Assembly (NCBI GenBank): GCA_947178465.1
Contig: CAMWYL010000156.1
Coordinates: 1-7,553, forward strand
Reading direction: 5' to 3'
Source: an uncultured Lachnospiraceae bacterium
GTDB taxonomy: Bacteria > Bacillota > Clostridia > Lachnospirales > Lachnospiraceae
Length of the DNA: 7,553 nucleotides
Positions 1-4,999 of the stretch are shown here, piece by piece. The notes beneath the pieces are model-generated. The model searched no databases, was not told the DNA's origin, and saw only the letters and a program-made list of their open reading frames with translations. Every line of letters starts with the position of its first letter. The first letter of the stretch is position 1. The position numbers and the translations under genes were made by a program.

Positions 1-248
1 CAAAGGAATTTTATCATTCTAAGGAATACAGCATTCATCCGATCGTTGACCGTGTCGGCGGCGGTGACTCCTTTGCGGGTGGTGTTATCTGTGGTCTGTT
101 GGACGGCAAGGATTTCAAGGCAGCGTTGGAGTTTGGTGTAGCGGCATCTGCATTGAAGCACACAATCCCGGGCGATTTTAACCTTGTATCCAGAAAAGAG
201 GTTGAGACACTTGCAGGCGGAGATGCTTCCGGACGTGTACAGAGATAA
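1..248 (+). CDS. kdgK: PfkB-family sugar kinase, probably 2-keto-3-deoxygluconate kinase (3' end only)
   Basis: This is the C-terminal 81 residues of a ribokinase/PfkB-type kinase; the gene enters from the left edge, with its first whole codon at base 3. The second PfkB signature is visible as DRVGGGDSFAGG at visible residues 16-27. The Asp of GGGD (bases 66-68) is the expected catalytic base that activates the sugar hydroxyl, and the neighbouring glycines form the anion hole. The following stretch (AALEFGVAASALKHTIPGDFN) is the usual helix and nucleotide-site end of this fold. The enzyme family phosphorylates sugars or sugar acids with ATP in the cytoplasm. The specific call of KDG kinase (KDG to KDPG) rests on the downstream KduD-like dehydrogenase and KDPG aldolase, not on the fragment itself. 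Fructokinase or another PfkB kinase is possible, but less likely in this context. Confidence 0.8.
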   Translation, partial: KEFYHSKEYSIHPIVDRVGGGDSFAGGVICGLLDGKDFKAALEFGVAASALKHTIPGDFNLVSRKEVETLAGGDASGRVQR

Positions 249-285
249 ACGTATTGGAGACGGCATTATAAGAACCGGAGAATAA

Positions 286-305
286 GAGCGTCTGAAAGGG
301 CGCTC
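286..305 (+). promoter_or_regulatory. Short intergenic hairpin between kinase and dehydrogenase genes
   Basis: GAGCGTC and GGCGCTC can pair over 7 bp (one T·G wobble) around a 6-nt TGAAAG loop. The hairpin lies in the 98-base gap, 28 bases before the ribosome site of the next gene. No strong T-run follows (CTATACTAATAAAAATT), so it is at best a weak terminator or an mRNA processing or stability element that tunes kinase against dehydrogenase expression. Role is inferred. Confidence 0.4.
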
Positions 306-346
306 CTATACTAATAAAAATTAAAAACGAATCGGAGGAAAAAAAC

Positions 347-1150
347 ATGGCAAATAACAATCCATTTTCACTTGAGGGCAAGGTAGCGCTGGTAACAGGC
401 GCGTCATATGGTATCGGCTTCGCGATTGCAAAGTCTATGGCAGCAGCAGGGGCAACCATCGTATTTAACGATATTAAGCAGGAGCTTGTAGACAAGGGTC
501 TTGCAGCATATAAGGAAGAGGGAATCGACGCGCACGGTTATGTATGTGACGTTACAAACGAAGATGCAGTGAATGAGTTGGTTGCAAAGATTGAGAAGGA
601 AGTCGGTGTGATCGATATCCTTGTAAATAATGCAGGTATTATTAAGAGAATTCCGATGTGCGAGATGACAGCGGCAGAGTTCAGACAGGTTATCGACGTT
701 GACCTGAACGCACCGTTTATCGTATCAAAGGCAGTTATTCCTTCCATGATCAAGAAAGGACACGGAAAGATTATCAACATCTGCTCTATGATGTCTGAGC
801 TTGGCCGTGAGACCGTATCCGCATATGCGGCAGCAAAGGGCGGTTTGAAGATGCTTACAAGAAATATCTGTGCAGAGTACGGTGATCAGAACATTCAGTG
901 TAACGGTATCGGACCGGGCTATATCGAGACACCGCAGACAGCACCGCTTCGTGAGAAGCAGGCTGACGGAAGCAGACATCCGTTTGACTCCTTCATCGTG
1001 AACAGAACACCGGCAGGAAGATGGTTACAGCCGGAAGAGCTTGGCGGACCTGCAGTATTCCTTGCTTCTGATGCATCAAACGGCGTAAACGGACATATCC
1101 TTTACGTTGACGGCGGTATCCTTGCTTATATCGGAAAGCAGCCGAAATAA
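347..1150 (+). CDS. kduD: SDR-family dehydrogenase, KduD / gluconate 5-dehydrogenase type
   Basis: A 267-residue classical short-chain dehydrogenase of normal length. Visible motifs are the Rossmann turn TGASYGIG (17-24), an Asp after the second strand (NDIK, D42) that favours NAD(H) over NADP(H), NNAG (94-97), and the catalytic set N121, S147, Y160 and K164 (YAAAK). The C-terminal part (GPGYIETPQTAPLR, SRHPFDSF, GHILYVDGGILAYIGKQP) strongly resembles streptococcal and clostridial proteins annotated as gluconate 5-dehydrogenase; some of these were shown to act as DhuD/KduD in unsaturated uronate breakdown. Between a probable KDG kinase and a KDPG aldolase, the likely reaction is interconversion of 3-deoxy-D-glycero-2,5-hexodiulosonate and 2-keto-3-deoxygluconate in the cytoplasm. 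5-ketogluconate/gluconate turnover is the alternative. GGAGG at 334-338 sits 8 bases before the ATG and fixes the start. The gene is followed by a stack of hairpins. Confidence 0.88.
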   Translation: MANNNPFSLEGKVALVTGASYGIGFAIAKSMAAAGATIVFNDIKQELVDKGLAAYKEEGIDAHGYVCDVTNEDAVNELVAKIEKEVGVIDILVNNAGIIKRIPMCEMTAAEFRQVIDVDLNAPFIVSKAVIPSMIKKGHGKIINICSMMSELGRETVSAYAAAKGGLKMLTRNICAEYGDQNIQCNGIGPGYIETPQTAPLREKQADGSRHPFDSFIVNRTPAGRWLQPEELGGPAVFLASDASNGVNGHILYVDGGILAYIGKQPK

Positions 1151-1160
1151 AAAAACAAAA

Positions 1161-1213
1161 AGAAAATCTAAAGCGGCACAGAACGCCGCTTAAGATTTTC
1201 TAAGTTTTGTTTA
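1161..1213 (+). terminator. Long bulged hairpin with U-rich tail (copy A of the core element)
   Basis: Arms 1161-1177 and 1185-1201 pair over 16 bp with a single A·A mismatch (1170·1192), around the 7-nt loop ACAGAAC. A U-rich stretch, TAAGTTTTGTTT, follows, so this copy could end transcription after the dehydrogenase gene or attenuate read-through into the aldolase gene. The inner 29 bases (1167-1195) match the core of similar hairpins at 6127-6155 (+) and 4118-4146 (-). The arms begin 10 bases after the stop codon of the dehydrogenase gene. Confidence 0.75.
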
Positions 1214-1236
1214 AAAGAATGCCTGCGGCATTCTTT
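1214..1236 (+). repeat. Second hairpin of copy A (GAATGCC type)
   Basis: AAAGAATGCC and GGCATTCTTT pair perfectly over 10 bp around a 3-nt TGC loop. It starts 12 bases after the long hairpin. The GAATGCCTG segment recurs in the second hairpin of copy B (6172-6207), so the two gaps share sequence and not only shape. No T-run follows. It may be part of a compound terminator or of a dispersed repeat. Confidence 0.65.
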
Positions 1237-1247
1237 GTATGGAGCAG

Positions 1248-1271
1248 TGACATTCTGTAGATGGAATGTCA
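1248..1271 (+). promoter_or_regulatory. Dyad (third hairpin of copy A) upstream of the aldolase gene
   Basis: TGACATTC and GAATGTCA are a perfect 8-base inverted repeat around TGTAGATG, 40 bases before the ribosome site of the aldolase gene. Its spacing and symmetry also fit a protein-binding operator, for example for a GntR- or LacI-type uronate regulator. No regulator can be assigned from sequence, and it could simply be a third RNA hairpin. Confidence 0.4.
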
Positions 1272-1321
1272 GGTATTTGGATGCATGGTAAAGAATGAAT
1301 CATAGGGATATGGAGGTAAAC

Positions 1322-2284
1322 ATGAACGAGGTATTAGAGAAAATCAGTAAAATCGGTATTGTGCCGGTAGTTGTATTAGATGATGCAAAGGATGCGAAGC
1401 CTTTGGCAGAAGCATTGGTTAAGGGCGGACTTCCCTGTGCAGAGGTTACCTTCCGTACAGCGGCGGCAGAGGAGTCTATCCGGATTATGGCGAGCGAGTT
1501 CCCGGAGATGTTGGTTGGTGCAGGTACCGTACTTACGACAGAGCAGGTTGACCGCGCAGTTAATGCGGGCGCGAAGTTTATCGTCAGCCCGGGCTTGAAT
1601 CCGAAGATTGTAAAGTATTGTATCGACAAGGGCGTTCCCGTAACACCCGGTACGGCGAATCCTTCCGATGTAGAAGCTGCGATTGAGCTGGGTCTTGATG
1701 TTGTAAAGTTCTTCCCCGCAGAGGCAGCAGGCGGATTAAATATGATTAAGTCTATGGCAGCTCCATATACACAGATGAAGTTTATGCCGACAGGCGGCAT
1801 CAGCGCAAAGAACATCTGTGAGTATCTTGCATTTGATAAGATTATTGCGTGCGGCGGCTCCTGGATGGTAAAGAAGGATCTGGTTGCGGCAGGAAAGTAT
1901 GACGAGATTCAGGCATTGACAGAGGAAGCAGTGCGGACAATGCTTGGTTTTGAGCTTCGCCATGTCGGTGTAAACTGTGAGGATGAGAGCGCTGCGGATG
2001 CGGTTGCTTCAAGATATGACGAGCTGTTCGGTTTTACGAAGAAGGTTGGAAACAGCTCCATCTTCGCGGGAATCGAAGTTGAGGCAATGAAGAAGATTGG
2101 ACGCGGCGCGAACGGTCACATTGCAATCGGCACAAACAGCGTAGCGCGTGCGAAGAATTATCTGGAGTCCGTAAAGGGCGTGAAGTTCATTGAGGATACT
2201 GCGGTTGTCAAGAACGGCAAACTGACGGCAATTTATCTGGATGAGGAAATCGGCGGATTTGCGATTCATCTCGTACAGAAATAA
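1322..2284 (+). CDS. eda: KDPG/KHG aldolase with C-terminal VOC (glyoxalase-like) domain
   Basis: Residues 1 to about 205 form a class I KDPG/4-hydroxy-2-oxoglutarate aldolase, which cleaves 2-keto-3-deoxy-6-phosphogluconate to pyruvate and glyceraldehyde 3-phosphate. Landmarks match E. coli Eda with an offset of 4: E41 and R45 in AEVTFR, T69 in GAGTVLT, and Schiff-base K129 in VVKFFPAE; then the phosphate-binding PTGGIS (156-161). Ordinary Eda proteins are close to 210 residues. This one continues unbroken to 320, and residues 211-320 look like a single VOC module with candidate metal-ligand His at 214, 266 and 316 (RHVGVN, GHIAIG, AIHLVQK). A further ATG at 1295 is in frame, but GGAGG at 1312-1316 lies 5 bases before the ATG at 1322, so the shorter form is chosen. 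The role of the VOC part is unknown; metal-dependent handling of a related oxo-acid or a structural role are both possible. The gene is the last of the uronate block and ends before a terminator. Confidence 0.88.
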   Translation: MNEVLEKISKIGIVPVVVLDDAKDAKPLAEALVKGGLPCAEVTFRTAAAEESIRIMASEFPEMLVGAGTVLTTEQVDRAVNAGAKFIVSPGLNPKIVKYCIDKGVPVTPGTANPSDVEAAIELGLDVVKFFPAEAAGGLNMIKSMAAPYTQMKFMPTGGISAKNICEYLAFDKIIACGGSWMVKKDLVAAGKYDEIQALTEEAVRTMLGFELRHVGVNCEDESAADAVASRYDELFGFTKKVGNSSIFAGIEVEAMKKIGRGANGHIAIGTNSVARAKNYLESVKGVKFIEDTAVVKNGKLTAIYLDEEIGGFAIHLVQK

Positions 2285-2306
2285 GTATTTTTCGGATTGC
2301 GAAAAT

Positions 2307-2339
2307 AAAAGAGGCATCACTTTTGCGGTGGTGCCTTTT
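2307..2339 (+). terminator. Intrinsic terminator after the aldolase gene
   Basis: GGCATCAC (2313-2320) pairs with GTGGTGCC (2328-2335) over 8 bp with one T·G wobble, loop TTTTGCG. The stem is preceded by AAAAGA and followed by TTTTG. The stem end lies about 50 bases after the aldolase stop and 39 bases before the next start, so it separates the uronate genes from the small gene downstream. Confidence 0.85.
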
Positions 2340-2374
2340 GGCTTCCGAGGCGATAGGAAAGGCGTGATTGCGGT

Positions 2375-2671
2375 ATGAGATACAAGATTAACATGATTAC
2401 GGAGGATGACGGCTGGATTGCCATTGATACGGACGGCTGGGGCTCTGAGCCGATACGGGCGCTTGTGGCGAGTGTGGCGGAGGAGCTTGACGGCGAGGTG
2501 GTACAGCCCTATGAGGGCGACGCACAGTTTTTGATAAAGGGCGACCCGTACAAGCTCCTGTTTCAATATGATGATGTCTTTGGAACGGTTGTCATTTTGA
2601 ATGACATGAAGGACAGGGAGGCCGTTGTCGCGTTGCTGGAGCGTCATTTTGCGCTACTGAAAGAAAAGTAG
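2375..2671 (+). CDS. Small conserved-looking protein of unknown function (98 aa)
   Basis: I do not recognise this family. The 98-residue product is acidic and probably cytoplasmic, with no signal peptide, membrane helix or cysteines. The pattern suggests a small alpha/beta fold: a strand (MRYKINMIT), a turn rich in D, G and W (EDDGWIAIDTDGWGSE), a helix (RALVASVAEELD), then strands around AQFLIKGDPYKLLFQYDD and GTVVILND, and a C-terminal helix (REAVVALLERHFALLKEK). AGGAAAGG lies 12 bases before the ATG, which is a long spacing; no better in-frame start is present. The gene follows a terminator, so it probably starts its own short unit, perhaps with the HIT gene 71 bases downstream. The reading frame is open along its full length and its codon use resembles the neighbours, which supports a real gene. 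Confidence 0.7.
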   Translation: MRYKINMITEDDGWIAIDTDGWGSEPIRALVASVAEELDGEVVQPYEGDAQFLIKGDPYKLLFQYDDVFGTVVILNDMKDREAVVALLERHFALLKEK

Positions 2672-2742
2672 TACGCCTGTGCCGGCGTTACCTGCGGCGT
2701 CGGCTTGCGAGATATGGAAAGGATAGGATAGGAGGAAAGAGT

Positions 2743-3162
2743 ATGACAGATAATAATTGTTCTTATTGTGTTGAGGGAGAGCTGGTAGCAAAATTCGGAA
2801 TAAAAATCTGTGAGCTGGAGGCTTCAAAGGTATATTTGTTTAAGGAGCAGAGCCATAAGGGACGGGTAATCGTTGCGAGCAAGCATCATGTAAGCGAAAT
2901 GACGGAGCTTTCCAAGGAGGAGCGCGCGGCATTTATCGAGGATGTGAACCATGTGGCGGAGGCGATTCACAAGGCATTTTCTCCGGATAAAGTAAATTAC
3001 GGTGCGTATGGTGACACGGGACACCATCTGCATTTTCATCTGGTGCCGAAGTATAAGGATGAATTTGAGTGGGGCGGCACCTTTGCGATGGACCCCAAGC
3101 AGAAGACACTGAGCGATGCGGAATATGACGCGCTGATTGCGGAGCTGAAGAAATATCTGTAA
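2743..3162 (+). CDS. HIT-family (histidine triad) nucleotide-binding protein
   Basis: A 139-residue histidine triad protein. The signature H-x-H-x-H-x-x is seen as HLHFHLV at 95-101, and the middle His97 is the expected nucleophile that attacks the alpha-phosphate of nucleotide substrates. CSYC at 6-9, with H48/H49 and a His of the triad region, fits the zinc site found in many Hint/Fhit-like proteins. Such proteins are cytoplasmic hydrolases or transferases acting on AMP-conjugates (phosphoramidates, dinucleoside polyphosphates or adenylates); the physiological substrate cannot be read from sequence. The length is normal. GGAGG (2731-2735) is 7 bases before the ATG. The 71-base gap upstream contains a GC-rich potential hairpin without a T-run, so co-transcription with the 98-aa gene is possible. 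The next gene is convergent, 24 bases away. Confidence 0.9.
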   Translation: MTDNNCSYCVEGELVAKFGIKICELEASKVYLFKEQSHKGRVIVASKHHVSEMTELSKEERAAFIEDVNHVAEAIHKAFSPDKVNYGAYGDTGHHLHFHLVPKYKDEFEWGGTFAMDPKQKTLSDAEYDALIAELKKYL

Positions 3163-3186
3163 TGCAGGGAACGGATAACAAGGGGC

Positions 3187-3726
3187 TTACTTACAAAGTC
3201 CGATTCGGCAGGGGAGCCATTCAACCGGCTCCCCCGGTCCGTGAATCTGACGGGAAAATTCGATTACCTCATCAAAGGTATTTGCCATGTGCCGGCTCTG
3301 TTGCATTTCTTCCTGCAAAATCCCATAATATTTTCTGTTGAAGACAGGCTTACGATTATGCTGTTTTCTTTTGAAAAATAAGTAAGTATCATAAAAATAA
3401 CGGGCATCTGACAGCCGTGCAAATCTGCCGTCATTGGCAAGTTCTTTGCCAAGCAAACGATGGATGTCCCTTATTAACCGGGCGGATTTTTCTTCGTCCA
3501 ATTCCCAGACAGCTTTGTACAGATCGCGTTCCTTTTGAGGAATGTAGTCGTTTTGAAAATAGCATGTATCCAATCGGGGATGGATTCCTCCGAAACAGTT
3601 GCTGACGGACACCATTGTGCCTTTTCTGTTAAGATAATGCGGGATTTGAATAATCTTACAGATATAGTAGCCGATAATTTTAAACATAATATTTCCTACC
3701 ATTCCGGAAAGCAGTGGAGTAATCAT
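3187..3726 (-). CDS. Unknown protein (179 aa), coupled to the upstream 93-aa gene
   Basis: Not recognised. The ATG at 3726-3724 overlaps the TGA of the preceding 93-aa gene (shared ATGA, 3723-3726), a classical sign of translational coupling. Residues 1-33 are hydrophobic (MITPLLSGMVGNIMFKIIGY, then YICKIIQIPHYL) and could be a membrane-associated segment. The rest is charged and helix-rich (KERDLYKAVWELDEEKSARL, then IRDIHRLLGKEL) with an aromatic patch DARYFYDTYLFFKRKQ. A second in-frame ATG at residue 38 (MVSVSNCFGG) could give a 142-residue soluble form; it has only a weak AAAGG upstream. The gene is AT-rich, unlike the + strand genes to its left. Its 3' end carries a perfect GC-rich hairpin inside the coding sequence. 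It may act together with the 93-aa product, but no function is supported. Confidence 0.6.
   Translation of the reverse strand: MITPLLSGMVGNIMFKIIGYYICKIIQIPHYLNRKGTMVSVSNCFGGIHPRLDTCYFQNDYIPQKERDLYKAVWELDEEKSARLIRDIHRLLGKELANDGRFARLSDARYFYDTYLFFKRKQHNRKPVFNRKYYGILQEEMQQSRHMANTFDEVIEFSRQIHGPGEPVEWLPCRIGLCK
3211..3234. repeat. GC-rich perfect hairpin at the convergent gene junction
   Basis: GGGGAGCC (3211-3218) and GGCTCCCC (3227-3234) pair over 8 bp around ATTCAACC. It lies within the last codons of the leftward 179-aa gene, 49-72 bases past the HIT gene stop. Neither side has a T-run, so it is not a standard intrinsic terminator. It may still slow polymerase or protect mRNA ends at this convergent junction, where no other terminator is visible. 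Confidence 0.5.
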
Positions 3727-4004
3727 ATATCCATAATATCACCAGGAGCAAGGTGATCCCAATCCCCGTTAAGCATTTTTTCCAACGCCTGATAGGTAAT
3801 TCTCTTCGGGATGATTTTGTGTCTGAAGGCACAGGTATCGGATACAGGGAAAATACTTATTGTTTGTGATTTTGAGTGAAAGCATATTTTAAGGATATCC
3901 GTACAGAGTTCCGTGTCCTGAAAGCCTGAAACGGCGGCCCTTAGCTGTTCCATAAAGTCCTTATTATGCTTTGCCGCTAATATGAAATCAAAGGTCATAA
4001 TCAT
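3723..4004 (-). CDS. Unknown small protein (93 aa), first gene of a coupled pair
   Basis: Not recognised. The 93-residue product has no signal peptide or clear membrane helix. It starts MIMTFDFILAAKHNKDFMEQ and has a helical N-terminal half, a middle with strand character (TISIFPVSD), a basic stretch HKIIPKRIT and an acidic C-terminus NGDWDHLAPGDIMDI. Three cysteines are present. GGGAG (4015-4011 on the minus strand) is 6 bases before the ATG; an alternative in-frame ATG two codons later (MTFDF) is possible but too far from that site. Its stop overlaps the start of the 179-aa gene by ATGA, so both proteins are probably made in a fixed ratio. Upstream lies the multi-hairpin region 4036-4239, which would form the leader of this message. 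Context gives no function. Confidence 0.6.
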   Translation of the reverse strand: MIMTFDFILAAKHNKDFMEQLRAAVSGFQDTELCTDILKICFHSKSQTISIFPVSDTCAFRHKIIPKRITYQALEKMLNGDWDHLAPGDIMDI

Positions 4005-4100
4005 ATTGATCTCCCATTTTTATGCTTTGTCATATTAATCCCCATGCCGCCTTCGGCAACTCAAACAGAAATGAAAAACGCTGTCTTTTGCGTTTTTCCT

Positions 4101-4160
4101 GTGTGAAATTTATTACATCTTATGCAGTGTTTTTTACTGCCTTAGATGTATTTTTCACAC
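4101..4160 (-). repeat. Long bulged hairpin with conserved 29-nt core (copy C)
   Basis: On the minus strand, GTGTGAAA pairs with TTTCACAC (8 bp), then an unequal internal loop (2 against 5 bases), then TACATCT with AGATGTA (7 bp), then a short mismatched stretch, then GCAGT with ACTGC (5 bp) around the loop AAAAAAC. The core 4146-4118 keeps the 11-7-11 layout and the A·A mismatch next to TCT/AGA seen in the copies at 1167-1195 and 6127-6155. The outer stem sequence is unrelated to the other two. Confidence 0.65.
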
Positions 4161-4201
4161 TAACCCCCATGCTGCCTCCCGGCAGCACAAATCATCAATG
4201 G

Positions 4202-4229
4202 GAAGAACGCCGTATTTTAGGCGTTCTTC
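4202..4229 (-). terminator. Hairpin just after the leftward GNAT gene, possible terminator
   Basis: GAAGAACGCC and GGCGTTCTTC form a perfect 10-bp stem with an 8-nt loop, starting 17 bases beyond the stop of the leftward acetyltransferase gene. The following minus-strand bases (CCATTGATG) are not T-rich, so termination is uncertain. It matches the hairpin at 4073-4098 in shape and partly in sequence, as half of a duplication. Confidence 0.5.
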
Positions 4230-4245
4230 AGTGTGGAAAGAACTT

Positions 4246-4986
4246 CTAAGTTGTTTTTTTCATTGCTTTCATTTCTACCCATACAGGCTTATATCCGGCG
4301 TTTATGGCAACCCGTTTCGATGCAATATTAGACCATGCAGTTCCATAGTAGGGTATTTTATTTCTTTTTAAAACTTCATTTGAAATAATTTTGACAATAT
4401 CAGTTGCAACATGCTGTTTTCGCTTTTCCGGTACCACATCAACACCGATTTGCCAGATGTGATCGGTATCGTTACTTGCAGCAGCCACCCCCAGTATTTC
4501 ATTATGCTCATATGCCGCTACGGCAAGCATATCCCTACGGTCGCTGTCTTGCGAATATCCCAGTGCCATGTGAAATCGATGGTCATTATACAGTTTTTTT
4601 ATGGCAGCGCCTTCTAAAATCTCTATATCAAACGCCGGTGTTACCCGGCAAATCTCATTTCCGGTTAACAGGTAAAATTCCTCGATTTCACTTATGATTC
4701 CGCCATATTTCTTTAGTTCATTCTCCAGGATATTAAGAGGCATGTCAAAACACCTGAAACCATCCATATTTTCTATGTACTTAGCCATGAATGCTTCCAA
4801 TTCTTCATCAACGGCAGCTACGGTACCTTTTCCGAAACATGCCATAAAAAATAGCAAGTCATTGTTGATGTTACGTCTTTTTAAAGGATTATGACGTAGT
4901 ATTTTGACGCTGTTGGTACTCTTGTCAAAATCTTCCTTTGCACAATTTGTATCAATTGCCAGTTGCTCTTTTAAGGTCGAAATCAT
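4246..4986 (-). CDS. GNAT-family N-acetyltransferase
   Basis: A 246-residue protein with a GCN5-related acetyltransferase fold in its C-terminal half. Residues about 152-175 form the central strands (DMLAVAAYEHNEILGVAAAS). Residues 179-203 form motif A (QIGVDVVPEKRKQHVATDIV), where the R/Q-x-x-G-x-G/A acetyl-CoA pyrophosphate loop is present as the degenerate KRKQHVAT, with His in the first glycine position. Motif B follows (YYGTAWSNIASKRVAINAGY, 213-232), with the Asn and GYKPVW ending typical of GNATs. The N-terminal 110 residues show no known domain to me. The acyl acceptor is unknown and may be a small molecule or protein. GAAGGG lies about 8 bases before the ATG and overlaps the stop of the upstream GNAT gene (gap 13 bases), so the two are translated from one message. 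It is AT-rich compared with the flanking + strand genes. Confidence 0.82.
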   Translation of the reverse strand: MISTLKEQLAIDTNCAKEDFDKSTNSVKILRHNPLKRRNINNDLLFFMACFGKGTVAAVDEELEAFMAKYIENMDGFRCFDMPLNILENELKKYGGIISEIEEFYLLTGNEICRVTPAFDIEILEGAAIKKLYNDHRFHMALGYSQDSDRRDMLAVAAYEHNEILGVAAASNDTDHIWQIGVDVVPEKRKQHVATDIVKIISNEVLKRNKIPYYGTAWSNIASKRVAINAGYKPVWVEMKAMKKTT

Positions 4987-4999
4987 TTCTTTTTCCCTT

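Larger units (their letters stand above)
4036..4239 (-). repeat. Duplicated multi-hairpin region (copy C of the core element)
   Basis: Two imperfect direct repeats, 4036-4108 and 4161-4239, each read on the + strand as TAAYCCCCATGCYGCC with a short GC hairpin, then an A/G-rich spacer, then a second hairpin, then GTGTGRAA. The region holds five hairpins: 4045-4058 (TGCCG/CGGCA), 4073-4098 (GAAAAACGC/GCGTTTTTC), 4101-4160 (long, bulged), 4170-4187 (TGCTGCC/GGCAGCA) and 4202-4229 (GAAGAACGCC/GGCGTTCTTC). It fills the 241-base gap between two leftward transcription units. Read in the direction of those genes, it has the same order long, second, short, then ribosome site, as the gaps at 1161 and 6113. 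Confidence 0.7.

Noticed and set aside
1295..1321. Upstream in-frame ATG giving nine extra residues on the aldolase
   Set aside because: No ribosome site precedes it, while GGAGG sits 5 bases before the ATG at 1322, and the shorter start matches the usual Eda N-terminus.
2685..2711. GCCGGCG/CGTCGGC hairpin between the 98-aa and HIT genes as a terminator
   Set aside because: The stem includes a wobble, the loop is about 10 bases and no T-run follows on the + strand, so termination is not supported.
4021..4062. A sigma-70 promoter directly before the 93-aa gene (minus strand TTGCCG-16-TAATAT)
   Set aside because: Both boxes match only 4 of 6 and overlap a hairpin; not distinguishable from chance.
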